In this document: positions 45,611 to 54,622 of the stretch, in pieces | How the letters are laid out: every line of letters begins with the position of its first letter | Position numbering within the stretch: the stretch's first letter is position 1 | Assembly (NCBI GenBank): GCA_017483195.1 | Contig: JAFULR010000008.1 | Span: forward strand, 107,044 to 171,043 | Reading direction: 5' to 3' | From: Clostridia bacterium | GTDB lineage: Bacteria; Bacillota; Clostridia; Oscillospirales; CAG-272 | Length of the DNA: 64,000 nucleotides | Notes under the pieces: model-generated | Databases searched by the model: none | Seen by the model: only the letters and a program-made list of their open reading frames with translations | What the model was told of the DNA's origin: nothing | Made by a program: the position numbers and the translations under genes

Positions 45611-45652
45611 TTAAAGACCCTTAATTAAGGGTCTTTAATTTTTTTATTTTTT
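45611..45652. terminator. Bidirectional terminator
   Basis: A 14-base perfect inverted repeat (TTAAAGACCCTTAA / TTAAGGGTCTTTAA) with a long T run on the plus strand, between the small membrane protein and the convergent dnaI-like gene. Confidence 0.88.
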
Positions 45653-46618
45653 CATAAGCTTCTGCGCCCTCACGTCAGTTCCCATAAAGAACAGTACCTG
45701 ATATTCTCCAAACATTCTGCTTGTGATACGGTCTGTGTATTTTTTCTGAATATCCTCTTTTGAAAGGTTGGTGCTGATAATCGTGGGCTTTTTACGGCTG
45801 AGTCTGTCATTAAGAAGATTGTAGAGCGTTGAAACCGTAAACTGATTTATTATTTCGGTTCCAAGATCGTCTATAATAAGAAGGTCACACTCAAAATAAC
45901 GCTCTATAAGCTCGTTTGGCTCATTGGTATATGTCTTGAATCTCTGCGTTTCAAATTGCGAGAAAAGGTCGATAGCACCCGTGTAGAAAACGTCTCTTCC
46001 CTTTTCGATAACGCGCTTGGCTACCGAGCTTGAAAGGTGTGTCTTTCCAAGACCGGTTCCACCCATCATAAGTATGCTCGGCGATTTTCTTTCATCAAAG
46101 CACTCGGCATAATTAACAAGAAAATTCTTGTTCCATGTCATTCTATCGAGATGCGCGGGGCTTTTTTTATAGTAATCGAGCGAGAAATTCTCAAAGCTCT
46201 GCTCTCTGATAAGCGATGCAAATCCACTGTTTTCGATCCCCGCAAGCACAAGAGCTTCTCTCATACAAGAACACATAGTATTCTCAATAAAGCCCGTATC
46301 ACCGCACTTTGAGCATTCGTATTTAACGTCTGAATAATCCGCAGGATATCCGTTAGCCACAAGTATCTCCGCTCTTCTCTGCTGTAACGCTTCATTCTTT
46401 GAGCGAATCTGCGCAATTTTTGACTGAGTATCTCCGCCGGATAATGATGCGTGAAGTATCTCAATTCCAACGAGTGAAAGCTCCCTGTCAAGCCTTGCAA
46501 TCTCGGGAATTGCCGCGCGAAGCTCCGAGGCTCTCTCATCAGCCCTCTGACGAGCTATGAGATATTTCTGCGAATACTCCTCGTATATTTTTTTATAAAC
46601 TGAATTGTTATATCCCAT
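45644..46618 (-). CDS. DnaI/DnaC-type helicase loader ATPase
   Basis: 324 residues. A coiled N-terminal part, a zinc-binding segment (CSKCGDTGFIENTMCSC), and an AAA+ module with Walker A GGTGLGKTHLSSSVA, Walker B LLIIDDLGTE and sensor PTIISTNLS. This is the IstB/DnaC-like loader that places the replicative helicase on DNA. Co-transcribed with dnaD and rex, eight bases behind dnaD. No transposase is nearby, so an IstB partner role is unlikely. Confidence 0.92.
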   Translation of the reverse strand: MGYNNSVYKKIYEEYSQKYLIARQRADERASELRAAIPEIARLDRELSLVGIEILHASLSGGDTQSKIAQIRSKNEALQQRRAEILVANGYPADYSDVKYECSKCGDTGFIENTMCSCMREALVLAGIENSGFASLIREQSFENFSLDYYKKSPAHLDRMTWNKNFLVNYAECFDERKSPSILMMGGTGLGKTHLSSSVAKRVIEKGRDVFYTGAIDLFSQFETQRFKTYTNEPNELIERYFECDLLIIDDLGTEIINQFTVSTLYNLLNDRLSRKKPTIISTNLSKEDIQKKYTDRITSRMFGEYQVLFFMGTDVRAQKLMKK

Positions 46619-46626
46619 AAAAGCTC

Positions 46627-47607
46627 CTATTTCTTATCCGCATAGCTACGATCGAGTGCCGCGTTAAAGAATTCGTCAATATTAAAGCTTGAGCTTTCGC
46701 CCGCCTTGTCGATCTCTCTCTGAGCAATAAGCGCATCTATCTGCTCTACCGACTTAATACCCTCGTTAAACCACCTCTCAAGTATCGCGTGTGCATAGGG
46801 GATGGATGGCTTGCTCGTAGCGCTGATCGTAATATCATAAGCTCTTTCAATAATGTCAAGTCCAAAATTATAAGTGGATATCCATGCTTCAACGCATTTT
46901 TTCTCCTTCGCGCTGAATTTTCTCGCTCCCGCGCCAAAGATATTTTTGATCTTAGCTTCGATATCCTCCTTCTCCTCGCGCTCACGCAGAGCAGCTTGAA
47001 GAACCGCAGCATCGGTAAATCCGTCATCAAGGCAGGAAACGGCTATTTTTTCAATATATCTCATAGACTTCATTCCTTTTCTTGCAGCATAATGCATAAG
47101 AACGAGAACGTAGTCGTTATCAAGACCAAGGAAATCAATAAGTCCCATAAGGACCTTTATATCAGCCGCGGTAAATATCTTACCGAGAATGTTCTGACAT
47201 TCATCGATAAGTCCAACCACATGATTGTGCTTTTCAAGAAGCAAATTCAACTCAGAGCTTGTATATTGAGGAAGCTCAGTAACCTTAGCTCGCTTAGGTT
47301 GACTCTGCTCCTCTTCTTTCGCGGGCTTTTTGACAATCACGGAACCGCTTTCTCCGCCAACGGAAATCACACCCGTGCCGTTCCAGAACGAAACGGATGC
47401 CGAAACGGCACTCTCATCGCATTCAAGAGCGGATGCAAGCTCCGCAAGATAATTGCCACTTCTGTATCTTTCAGATGATGCTATAAGCATAATCACCTTA
47501 ATATCAAATTTTTTAGCTTTATCCACAAAAGCGATTGCGGAGGCTGGAATTACCGCCACCTCACTTTGAAAATTAAGCATTATTTGTGCGTTTTCAGTTT
47601 TTTTCAT
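46627..47607 (-). CDS. DnaD-type primosome protein
   Basis: 326 residues. An N-terminal winged-helix part is followed by two DnaD/DnaB-like C-terminal domains, with DFLGLDNDYVLVLMHYAARKGMKSMRYIEKIAVSW-like helices near 150-190 and a second copy (KKCVEAWISTYNFGLDIIERAYDITI, AHAILERWFNEGIKSVEQI) near 235-295. DnaD proteins help initiate and restart replication together with the helicase loader encoded downstream. Confidence 0.9.
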   Translation of the reverse strand: MKKTENAQIMLNFQSEVAVIPASAIAFVDKAKKFDIKVIMLIASSERYRSGNYLAELASALECDESAVSASVSFWNGTGVISVGGESGSVIVKKPAKEEEQSQPKRAKVTELPQYTSSELNLLLEKHNHVVGLIDECQNILGKIFTAADIKVLMGLIDFLGLDNDYVLVLMHYAARKGMKSMRYIEKIAVSCLDDGFTDAAVLQAALREREEKEDIEAKIKNIFGAGARKFSAKEKKCVEAWISTYNFGLDIIERAYDITISATSKPSIPYAHAILERWFNEGIKSVEQIDALIAQREIDKAGESSSFNIDEFFNAALDRSYADKK

Positions 47608-47614
47608 AATAAGC

Positions 47615-48298
47615 CTACTCTTTGTTTCGGGAGTTAAGTCTGTAGTTCAAGGTCATAAGCGAGTCACCGAGGTGAACGTTCTCAACGATAAGATTACCAT
47701 CAACGCTGTCAAGCTCCTGACCGGTAAAGTTCCAGATGCCGACAATATCCGTTTCGGCAATTCTCTGCGCCATTTCAAGCGCCTGCGCTTTAGGTAATGT
47801 AAGAACCGCCATATCTACAGTATGAGTAGCCGCATATCTTTCAAATTCATCGATATGAAGAATGGGAATATCGTTAACAGTAGTTCCCACAAGTGCCTCA
47901 TCAACGTCAAAAATAGCAACAACGTCAACTCCGCGCTTTTCGAACATCTCGTTTTTAGCAAGAGCGCGACCAAGGTTACCGCCACCTATAATAACAGCTT
48001 GAAATCCTGCGCTTACGCCAAGAAGCTCGCAAATACGCGCATAAAGATATGTAACGTTGTATCCGTATCCCTGCTGACCGAATCCACCGAAGCAATTAAG
48101 GTCCTGACGGATCTGGCTTGCGGTTATATTCATTCTGCGTGAAAGCTCCGCAGAGCTTATTCTCATTTTTCCCTCACGGATAAGTATTCTGAGATATCTG
48201 AAATATCTCGGAAGTCGCTTAATTACCGCACTTGAAACGTTATCGCGTGTAAGGGTGATCTGTTCTTCATTGTTTATTGCAAAATCTTTGTCCTTCAT
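47615..48298 (-). CDS. rex: Redox-sensing transcriptional repressor Rex
   Basis: 227 residues. An N-terminal winged helix (VIKRLPRYFRYLRILIREGKMRISSAELSRRMNITASQIRQDLNCFGGFGQQGYGYNV) precedes a Rossmann domain with IIGGGNLGRAL that binds NAD(H). Rex releases fermentation operons when NADH rises. First gene of rex-dnaD-dnaI; an unusual pairing of redox control with replication genes, though it may only be shared transcription. No clear Rex operator was found in its leader. Confidence 0.95.
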   Translation of the reverse strand: MKDKDFAINNEEQITLTRDNVSSAVIKRLPRYFRYLRILIREGKMRISSAELSRRMNITASQIRQDLNCFGGFGQQGYGYNVTYLYARICELLGVSAGFQAVIIGGGNLGRALAKNEMFEKRGVDVVAIFDVDEALVGTTVNDIPILHIDEFERYAATHTVDMAVLTLPKAQALEMAQRIAETDIVGIWNFTGQELDSVDGNLIVENVHLGDSLMTLNYRLNSRNKE

Positions 48299-48358
48299 AA
48301 AAGCTCCTCATTTATATTAGCATCATTAATTTTAAAGTTTTACACAGGCAAAAGCCCG

Positions 48359-48379
48359 AAAAAAGCTTGATAAATCAAG
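48359..48379 (-). terminator. Possible weak terminator after tsaD
   Basis: On the minus strand CTTGA / TCAAG around a 4-base loop is followed by CTTTTTT. The stem is short, so read-through into rex is likely. Confidence 0.4.
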
Positions 48380-48425
48380 TTTTCCACATTTTCCACAGAG
48401 TTTTCCACAGGTTATATGTGGAAAA
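48380..48425. promoter_or_regulatory. Cluster of four DnaA-box-like sites
   Basis: TTTTCCACA occurs at 48380-48388, 48389-48397 and 48401-48409 in direct orientation and inverted at 48417-48425. Each differs from the classic DnaA box TTATCCACA at one base. The cluster lies in the gap between tsaD and the rex-dnaD-dnaI operon. Binding by DnaA is inferred from the sequence only. Confidence 0.55.
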
Positions 48426-48436
48426 CCTTGTCAAAA

Positions 48437-49450
48437 TCAGTCGAGCGGAGAGTATGCGCTTGCATTGAGATAGGTATCTGCAAAATTGCCCTTCTGATAC
48501 TCAAAATATCCCGCAAGAGCAATCATAGCGCCGTTATCACCGCAAAGAGAGCGATCGGGCATAGCAAATTCAACTCCCTTTTTCTCGCATAGCCTTGCAA
48601 GAGCGGAGCGCAAATGTGAGTTAGCAGCCACACCGCCCGATATAGCAAATGCAGTCGCACCTGTTTTTTCAAGCGCACTCTCGACCTTTGAGCATATTGC
48701 CTTAACAACGCACTCCGTATAGGATGCCGCCACGTCGGCATAGCTTATCGCTATTCCCTTTTGCGCGTTTGAATTTATATAGTTAAGCGCGCTTGTCTTA
48801 AGACCTGAGAACGAAAAATCAAGATTGTCTCCGTGAAGAGCGGGTGACGGAAATTTAATAGCCTTGGGGTCTCCCTCATAGGCAAGCTTGTCAAGAGCCG
48901 CTCCACCGGGATACGGCATTCCCATAACCCTTGCTATCTTATCAAAGGCTTCTCCCGCGGCATCGTCACGCGTTGTGCCAAGCTCTTCAAACTCAGCATA
49001 ATCCTTTATATGATAGATTGAGGTATGCCCACCGGACACAACAAGCGCAAGAAAGGGCGGCTTAAGCTCCTCCGCCTCAAAATATGCAGCGGCAACGTGT
49101 CCCTTTATGTGATCCACGGGCACGAGCGGAATACCGTTTGCAAAAGCAAGGCTCTTTGCAAAATTTACGCCGACAAGAAGCGCACCGATAAGCCCCGGTG
49201 AGCTTGTTACCGCAATAGCGCCAAGATCCTTTAGGGTAATACCCGCGCCGTCAAGCGCCTCGTGTGTTATGCGAGAAACTGCCTCAATATGCGCGCGGCT
49301 CGCTATCTCGGGCACAACTCCGCCGTAAAGACGGTGAATATCTATCTGAGAAGCCACAATGTTTGATCTGATATATGGCTTGCTGTCAACAATTTCAACT
49401 ACGGAAGCCGATGTTTCATCACAAGAGCTTTCCATTCCTAAAATATACAT
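48437..49450 (-). CDS. tsaD: tRNA N6-threonylcarbamoyladenosine transferase TsaD
   Basis: 337 residues. Family marks are MYILGMESSCDETSASVV, the metal-binding HIKGHVAAAYFE and VSGGHTSIYHI, LGTTRDDAAGEAFDK, and AISGGVAANSHLR. It makes the t6A modification of tRNAs that read ANN codons, with TsaB, TsaC and TsaE (not in the window). Followed by rimI and a dCMP deaminase upstream in the same transcript. Confidence 0.97.
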   Translation of the reverse strand: MYILGMESSCDETSASVVEIVDSKPYIRSNIVASQIDIHRLYGGVVPEIASRAHIEAVSRITHEALDGAGITLKDLGAIAVTSSPGLIGALLVGVNFAKSLAFANGIPLVPVDHIKGHVAAAYFEAEELKPPFLALVVSGGHTSIYHIKDYAEFEELGTTRDDAAGEAFDKIARVMGMPYPGGAALDKLAYEGDPKAIKFPSPALHGDNLDFSFSGLKTSALNYINSNAQKGIAISYADVAASYTECVVKAICSKVESALEKTGATAFAISGGVAANSHLRSALARLCEKKGVEFAMPDRSLCGDNGAMIALAGYFEYQKGNFADTYLNASAYSPLD

Positions 49451-49460
49451 AAATTACTTC

Positions 49461-49901
49461 CTAATCTAAATTTTTAATCATAATAAGAGCATTTTCGCGC
49501 GGATCGGTATAAAAATCCTTTCTTTTACCCGCAACGAAAAATCCCAAGTCCTCATAAAGTGATGTCGCGGGAGAATTGCTCTCTCTCACTTCAAGCGAAA
49601 CGGTTATAATGCCCCTGCGAGCGCATTCCTCAAATATACGTTCAAAAACCGCTTTGGCGCATCCCTGCCTTTTATACTCTGGAGCGGTAGCAACGTTTAT
49701 TATCTGCGCCTCGTCAAGCACGGACGTAAGTGTGCAATAGCTAACAAGCTCACCGTTTTCAAGACATACGACCGCAAAATTTCGCTCCGACTTGAAAAAT
49801 TCAACAAGCGATTTTTCACTCTGCGGATGGGTGAACGTCCTCTTTTCAAGATTTGCAATCAGCAAAGCATGGGACTCATCTGCCAAAAATACTCTTTTCA
49901 T
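49461..49901 (-). CDS. rimI: GNAT acetyltransferase, ribosomal S18 alanine N-acetyltransferase type
   Basis: 146 residues from the ATG at 49901; an earlier start at 49937 would run into the upstream gene. The acetyl-CoA site appears as VATAPEYKRQGCAKAVFERIFEECARRG, and the end ATSLYEDLGFFVAGKRKDFYTDPRENALIMIK is typical of RimI. Its position next to tsaD is the usual one in Firmicutes. Exact substrate not proven. Confidence 0.88.
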   Translation of the reverse strand: MKRVFLADESHALLIANLEKRTFTHPQSEKSLVEFFKSERNFAVVCLENGELVSYCTLTSVLDEAQIINVATAPEYKRQGCAKAVFERIFEECARRGIITVSLEVRESNSPATSLYEDLGFFVAGKRKDFYTDPRENALIMIKNLD

Positions 49902-49902
49902 A

Positions 49903-50391
49903 TCAGTAACCGAACGTTCCCGAAAGCGAGTCGTCATCCTCTATCCACTCGTTAACGTCAATAACTCGGAAATTCTCCTTGTCATCTCTGACAACAACAA
50001 AAGCGATGCCTGCGTTAATTACCTGTTTTTTGCACATCATACACGAGGTGGTATGGGCAACCAGAGCCTCATTTGAAGGATCAACACACGCCATATAGAG
50101 CGTTGCGCCGAGCATCTGATCTCTGGGCGCGGCAATAATTGCGTTTGCCTCCGCGTGAACGGAACGGCAAAGCTCGTATCTTTCTCCGCGGGGAATGCAA
50201 AGCTTCTCCCTCATACAGTACTGAAGCTCGTTGCAGTTTTTTCTTCCTCTTGGTGCGCCGTTATATCCCGTAGAAATGATAACGTCATTCTTAACGATTA
50301 TCGCTCCGTACTTTTTGCGCATACAGGTACTTCTTTCCGCAACGGTCTGTGCTATATCAAGATAATAGTTTTCCTTTGAAATTCTATCCAT
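49903..50391 (-). CDS. Deoxycytidylate (dCMP) deaminase, ComEB type
   Basis: 162 residues from the ATG at 50391 (GAGG seven bases upstream). The zinc site is HAEANAI with the two Cys of TTSCMMCKK; the usual Pro before the first Cys is replaced by Ser. STGYNGAPRGRKNC and RKKYGAIIVKND are typical of ComEB/dCMP deaminases, which supply dUMP for thymidylate synthesis. One base before rimI in the same transcript. Confidence 0.92.
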   Translation of the reverse strand: MDRISKENYYLDIAQTVAERSTCMRKKYGAIIVKNDVIISTGYNGAPRGRKNCNELQYCMREKLCIPRGERYELCRSVHAEANAIIAAPRDQMLGATLYMACVDPSNEALVAHTTSCMMCKKQVINAGIAFVVVRDDKENFRVIDVNEWIEDDDSLSGTFGY

Positions 50392-50484
50392 TGTTTTTCC
50401 TCGCATCAAAATGAAAATAGTAATACATAGTATATTATAAAGTAAAATCCTTGCAAAATCAAGTCTTTTTCAAAATTTAGTCGA

Positions 50485-50518
50485 ATAAAAAATCTCCGAC
50501 GTATAAAGCGTCGGAGAT
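50485..50518 (-). terminator. Rho-independent terminator of the amino-acid ABC operon
   Basis: On the minus strand a 10-bp stem (ATCTCCGACG / CGTCGGAGAT) is followed by TTTTTTATT. Confidence 0.9.
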
Positions 50519-50522
50519 GATT

Positions 50523-51278
50523 TTATAATATCTTGCTCAAAAATTCCTTAAGTCTTGGATGCTTGGGATTTCCAAACACCTCATCTGGAGTACCGTCCTC
50601 CACGATATTGCCGCCATCCATAAAGAGAACGCGGCTTGCCACCTCACGCGCAAAGCCCATTTCGTGAGTAACTATGACCATAGTAAGCTTTTCCTTGGCA
50701 AGCGAGCGCATAAGATCAAGCACCTCTCCAACCATTTCGGGGTCAAGAGCAGATGTGGGCTCGTCAAAAAGTATTACCTTCGGCTTCATAGCAAGCGCTC
50801 TTACAATGGCAATTCTCTGCTTTTGACCGCCCGAAAGAGTTGAAGGATAGGCATCCGCCTTGTCCTCAAGTCCGATCCGCTTAAGAAGCTCCATAGCCTC
50901 GGCATTGAAATGCTCAGTTATCTGCTTTTTGCTCATTCCCTGCTTTTTCATACCCTTACCGTAAATATGAATGGGAGAAAGAGTAATATTTTCAAGAACG
51001 GTCTTGTTATTAAAGAGATTAAAATTCTGGAAAACCATTCCCATGTTCTGTCTGTGAACGTTGATATCAACGCTGAAATCAGCAATATTCTCGCCGTCGA
51101 ACATAATGATACCCTCATCTGGATCCTCAAGACAGTTGATACATCTGATAAAGGTTGATTTGCCCGAGCCGGACGGACCGATAATAGCCACCTGCTCACC
51201 CTCGTGAATAGTAACGTTAATACCGTCAAGCACGTCCTTGCCGTCAAATTTCTTATGAAGTTTTTTAATTTCTATCAC
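50523..51278 (-). CDS. Polar amino acid ABC importer ATPase, GlnQ type
   Basis: 251 residues from the GTG at 51278 ([14 protein letters not shown]); AAAGGAG is 11 bases upstream. A longer frame to 51332 has no ribosome site. Walker [11 protein letters not shown]-loop [11 protein letters not shown], signature [14 protein letters not shown], Walker [17 protein letters not shown] and switch His [11 protein letters not shown] are complete. It overlaps the end of the fused binding-protein/permease gene, with which it forms a two-gene importer. Confidence 0.95.
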   Translation of the reverse strand: MIEIKKLHKKFDGKDVLDGINVTIHEGEQVAIIGPSGSGKSTFIRCINCLEDPDEGIIMFDGENIADFSVDINVHRQNMGMVFQNFNLFNNKTVLENITLSPIHIYGKGMKKQGMSKKQITEHFNAEAMELLKRIGLEDKADAYPSTLSGGQKQRIAIVRALAMKPKVILFDEPTSALDPEMVGEVLDLMRSLAKEKLTMVIVTHEMGFAREVASRVLFMDGGNIVEDGTPDEVFGNPKHPRLKEFLSKIL

Positions 51279-52836
51279 TTTTTGCAAATCTCCTTTCAAT
51301 GATCTTGATCCCCGCACTAATGATAAGCACAAGAACGATGTAAATAACGCCCATCATAAGATACGGTATCATACTGTCGTATTTGACCATACCTATATCG
51401 AGCAGAGCCTTATAAAGATCGTAAACGGCAATAAAGCTGAGTACCGACGTTTCCTTGATAAGGCTGATAAATTCGTTTCCGAGCGTGGGAAGAATGTTCT
51501 TTACCGCCTGCGGAACAACTATCTTTAACATAGTCGTTGAATAAGTAAGACCCAGCGCGCGTCCCGCCTCCATCTGACCCTTGTCAACGGAATTGATACC
51601 GCCCCTCATTATCTCACTGACGTATGCGCCGCTGTTCATACCGAAAACAAGCATACCAACGGTTAAAGCATCCATTTTAACCCCGATCGAGGGCATAATT
51701 ACGTAGTATGCAATAAGCAGCTGCGCAACAATGGGAGTACCGCGGAAAATAAGAGTATATAAGCTGCATACTTTGTCCAGGATCTTGTATATGATCTTGT
51801 ACTTCGGAGCAACTCTGACTATTGCGATAAGAGTTCCTATGATTATACCGATAATAAGACCGATAATCGCAACCTTTACTGTGTTAAAGAGTCCCAATAT
51901 CAGAATTTCGGTATAATGCGGATTGCTCAGAGTATTAATAAAATTTTCAAGCTTTGCTCCAAGATTAAGGGAGCTTGCGGCATTAGTAGCATCCACAATG
52001 GCATCGCCGGGAGCCTCATCAAGCACTACGGCATAAATATTTCCGTTGATAAGATCACTCACAGCCACCTGTGCGTTTGCGTAAGCCTTACCGTCTAAAT
52101 TTGTAAAGCCTTCAAATCCCCAGCTTTCATCTCCGCATATATAAAGGCTACCCGTTGTCGCGCTCTGAAATCCAACACCGACTCCATTAAGCGATGAAAG
52201 CATGGCTTCAACGTCCGATACACTTTCACATTTGTCAAAATCACTGTTTCCGGACAAAACTATGAGCTTTTGGGACGCTTCATAATAGGGCTCCGTGAAA
52301 TCGTATGTTTTCTCGCGCTCCGCGTCAACAGTAATTCCCGCCATACCGATATCGGCATAGCCCGCATCCACCTGAACGAAAATATCGTTAAATCCGATAT
52401 TTTTTATTACAAGCTCAAGACCGTGGGACTCAGCATAAGATGCAGCTATCTCTATGTCAAGACCGTATATCAAGCCGTCATTTTCCATATATTCAAACGG
52501 TGCAAACGGACAGTTGGTAGCAACCACAAAATTATCCTTTGTATTCTGAACGTCACCCGTGGCAATGGGATAACCGATCTTTTCCCCCTCGCCCTTGAAA
52601 TACTTTGCAACCAATGCATCAAACTCACCGTTTGCCTTAATCTCACTCATAAAGTCATTCATGCTTTGAACTAAGGCAGTATTTCCCTTTTTGCAAACGA
52701 ATGCATACTCCTCTTCTGTAAGCTTTATATCCACCATCTTGATAACGCTCTTATCAATCTGCGAGCAAGCCACTGCGCTAAAGCATGACAACAAAAGCAA
52801 AAGCAATGCTATCTTCTTGAAAATTTTCTTTTTCAT
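51265..52836 (-). CDS. Fused solute-binding lipoprotein and permease of a polar amino acid ABC importer
   Basis: 523 residues from the ATG at 52836. Lipobox SAVAC (Cys 23). Residues about 34-80 ([20 protein letters not shown] ... KYFKG) look like the very end of an SBP family 3 domain, whereas the rest of that domain ([15 protein letters not shown] to [10 protein letters not shown]) follows at about 101-305 and lacks this end. The binding domain thus appears circularly permuted. Residues from about 312 are a five-helix permease with the EAA loop [24 protein letters not shown]. The amino acid is unknown; possible ArgR-like sites at the promoter hint at a basic one. Confidence 0.9.
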   Translation of the reverse strand: MKKKIFKKIALLLLLLSCFSAVACSQIDKSVIKMVDIKLTEEEYAFVCKKGNTALVQSMNDFMSEIKANGEFDALVAKYFKGEGEKIGYPIATGDVQNTKDNFVVATNCPFAPFEYMENDGLIYGLDIEIAASYAESHGLELVIKNIGFNDIFVQVDAGYADIGMAGITVDAEREKTYDFTEPYYEASQKLIVLSGNSDFDKCESVSDVEAMLSSLNGVGVGFQSATTGSLYICGDESWGFEGFTNLDGKAYANAQVAVSDLINGNIYAVVLDEAPGDAIVDATNAASSLNLGAKLENFINTLSNPHYTEILILGLFNTVKVAIIGLIIGIIIGTLIAIVRVAPKYKIIYKILDKVCSLYTLIFRGTPIVAQLLIAYYVIMPSIGVKMDALTVGMLVFGMNSGAYVSEIMRGGINSVDKGQMEAGRALGLTYSTTMLKIVVPQAVKNILPTLGNEFISLIKETSVLSFIAVYDLYKALLDIGMVKYDSMIPYLMMGVIYIVLVLIISAGIKIIERRFAKSDRN

Positions 52837-52876
52837 TTCGTATAATTTCTCCAATTCATTTTTTGAAACCTTGAAG

Positions 52877-52905
52877 ATTATACTAAATAAATATTCATTT
52901 GTCAA
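52877..52905 (-). promoter_or_regulatory. Consensus promoter of the amino-acid importer, overlapped by ArgR-box-like sites
   Basis: On the minus strand TTGACA (52900-52905), 17 bases, TATAAT (52877-52882). Between the boxes TGAATATTTATTTA (52884-52897) resembles the ArgR consensus TGAATWWWWATTCA, and a second copy TGAATATTTTTTCA lies at 52914-52927, 30 bases upstream. Promoter certain, operator assignment tentative. Confidence 0.75.
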
Positions 52906-52986
52906 GTGCTTTTTGAAAAAATATTCATATTTTTTATGTCGGTTTGTGCATATTATTCACTTTTGATGAATATTTTTATAAAATAT

Positions 52987-53018
52987 CCAAAAGCGGAGGC
53001 GTGAGCCTCCGCTTTTGG
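52987..53018 (-). terminator. Strong hairpin after the DUF1934 gene
   Basis: A 14-bp perfect stem (CCAAAAGCGGAGGC / GCCTCCGCTTTTGG) with a GTGA-type tetraloop, right after the stop of the DUF1934 gene. The minus-strand tail ATATTTTATA is a modest T run. Confidence 0.8.
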
Positions 53019-53019
53019 G

Positions 53020-53523
53020 TTAATTTTCAAAAATTTCTATTGTAAACTGTGTTCTCTCCGCCTGCGCGCCCCTTATTTCCACAATGTAATCAAGCTCGAT
53101 CCTACCATCGGTAAGAAGGGTATTTCTTACCTCTTTTGTGAAGACGCATATCTCAAAGGGCATATATTCAGTCTGATAGGTACAAATATGACGCTTTCCC
53201 TTTTCAAACACAAGGATAGTGTTCACTGTGCCGTGGCGCATCATAGTAACGAGTCCGGGGTGGGAACGTTCAAATCTGACCTGTGTATGAGAACCTTCCA
53301 TTCCCGTAAGCTCGCTCTCGTCATAGGCAATTATAACGCGCTCCTCGGTAACGTAAAGCTCACCCTCGGAAAACATTTCTATAGGTCCCTGCTCCTCTTC
53401 CTCCTGCTCCGGCATATCTTCGTCCGTCTCATACGGATCCTCGCCGAGTATTTGATTGAAAAAGCTGTCGTCGGAGGCCTCTCTGAATGAGGTCAATTTA
53501 ATTCTGATACTCTTTTTTATCAT
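53020..53523 (-). CDS. DUF1934 (YwiB-like) protein
   Basis: 167 residues. It begins KSIRIKLTSFREA and, after an acidic insertion (EDPYETDEDMPEQEEEEQ), continues as a beta-barrel with YDESELTGMEGSHTQVRFE and VRNTLLTDGRIELDYIVEI, the pattern of DUF1934/YwiB, a small calycin-like family of unknown function. Three bases downstream of the peptidase gene. The acidic insertion is longer than usual. Confidence 0.88.
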   Translation of the reverse strand: MIKKSIRIKLTSFREASDDSFFNQILGEDPYETDEDMPEQEEEEQGPIEMFSEGELYVTEERVIIAYDESELTGMEGSHTQVRFERSHPGLVTMMRHGTVNTILVFEKGKRHICTYQTEYMPFEICVFTKEVRNTLLTDGRIELDYIVEIRGAQAERTQFTIEIFEN

Positions 53524-53526
53524 AAT

Positions 53527-54612
53527 TTAAAATAGCTCAATAAGCTCATCCTTTGCGCTCTTAGTAAAATTCAAAATACCGTCATCCGTAATAGCCGCCA
53601 TATCCTCGATACGGCAACCGTATGTACCCGGAATGTAGATACCCGGCTCGAATGTAACCACGTTACCGGTAACGAGCTTCGCTCCGCTGTCAACACCGGG
53701 CGCAAGACGGGGGCTTTCGTGAATAAACATACCAACTCCGTGACCGAGAGAATGTCCGAATCTTCCTTCGTATCCTGCTCCGTTTATAACGTCTCTCGCT
53801 ATTTCATCAAGACGGAAGCATCCGCGCTCACCCGCAGCAGCTGCCGCAAGCGCATCCTTCTGTGCCTTGAGGACGGTATAATAAACTCTCTTTATCTCCT
53901 CGTCAGCCTTACCGATGCAAACGGTTCTCGTCATATCGGAGCAATATCCCTCGTAAACGCAACCGAAGTCCATAGTCAGAAAGCCCTTTTCAAGCTTAAC
54001 GTTTCTCGGAACTCCGTGGGGCATTGAAGATGCTGTGCCGGATACAGCTATAGTATCAAAGGATGTTCTCTCCGCGCCGTTCTTTCTCATAAAGAATTCA
54101 AGCTCAAGAGCGACGTCGATCTCCGTCATATCGGGACGGATATATTCAAGAATATGGCTGAAAGCGGCATCCGTTATTCTCTGCGCCTCTGCCATTTTTG
54201 CAAGCTCATCCGCGGTCTTTACCATTCTCATCTCCGTAAGGATGGATGAAGCACCGCCGATGTAATTTACTTTACCATCAGCAGCCTTTTCAAACAATGA
54301 AAGATACTCAAGACTAAGCTCACTCTCCTCAACCAAAACAGTTTTAACACCGTTTTCCTGTGCAAGAGCCGCAACGTGTCTGAGATGTCCCTTGGGAGTA
54401 AGTATTTCAAAATCCTCGTGATTTATCTGAGCGTTAGCCGCCTCTATAAATCTGAAATCTGTAAGCACGTATGCCTTGTTTTGAAATACTACCACATAGC
54501 CGTCATCGTAATTAAAATTAGTTATATATCTCTGGTTAAGCGTTGAGGAAAGCAAAATACCCTCCACACCGCGCTCTCTCATTTTAGCCTGTAATCTTTT
54601 AAGCTGCGTCAT
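53527..54612 (-). CDS. M24-family Xaa-Pro peptidase
   Basis: 361 residues. A creatinase-type N-terminal domain (about 1-130) and a pita-bread catalytic domain with the five metal ligands: two Asp in DFGCVYEGYCSDMTRT, His in HSLGHGVGMFIHE, Glu in TFEPGIYIPG and Glu in CRIEDMAAI. It removes N-terminal residues before proline or splits Xaa-Pro dipeptides. Located between yqeG and the DUF1934 gene; the substrate class (aminopeptidase P or prolidase) cannot be fixed from the sequence. Confidence 0.93.
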   Translation of the reverse strand: MTQLKRLQAKMRERGVEGILLSSTLNQRYITNFNYDDGYVVVFQNKAYVLTDFRFIEAANAQINHEDFEILTPKGHLRHVAALAQENGVKTVLVEESELSLEYLSLFEKAADGKVNYIGGASSILTEMRMVKTADELAKMAEAQRITDAAFSHILEYIRPDMTEIDVALELEFFMRKNGAERTSFDTIAVSGTASSMPHGVPRNVKLEKGFLTMDFGCVYEGYCSDMTRTVCIGKADEEIKRVYYTVLKAQKDALAAAAAGERGCFRLDEIARDVINGAGYEGRFGHSLGHGVGMFIHESPRLAPGVDSGAKLVTGNVVTFEPGIYIPGTYGCRIEDMAAITDDGILNFTKSAKDELIELF

Positions 54613-54622
54613 AATTTTCTCC

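Noticed and set aside
45644..46618. IstB-type transposition helper ATPase
   Set aside because: No transposase or terminal repeats nearby; it sits with dnaD, which fits a helicase loader.
46789..47478. Plus-strand frame of 229 codons
   Set aside because: Antisense to dnaD, no promoter, ribosome site or recognisable domain.
48380..48425. Chromosomal origin of replication
   Set aside because: No dnaA, dnaN or rpmH nearby, no AT-rich unwinding region beside the boxes, and the gap is short. Kept only as a DnaA-box-like cluster.
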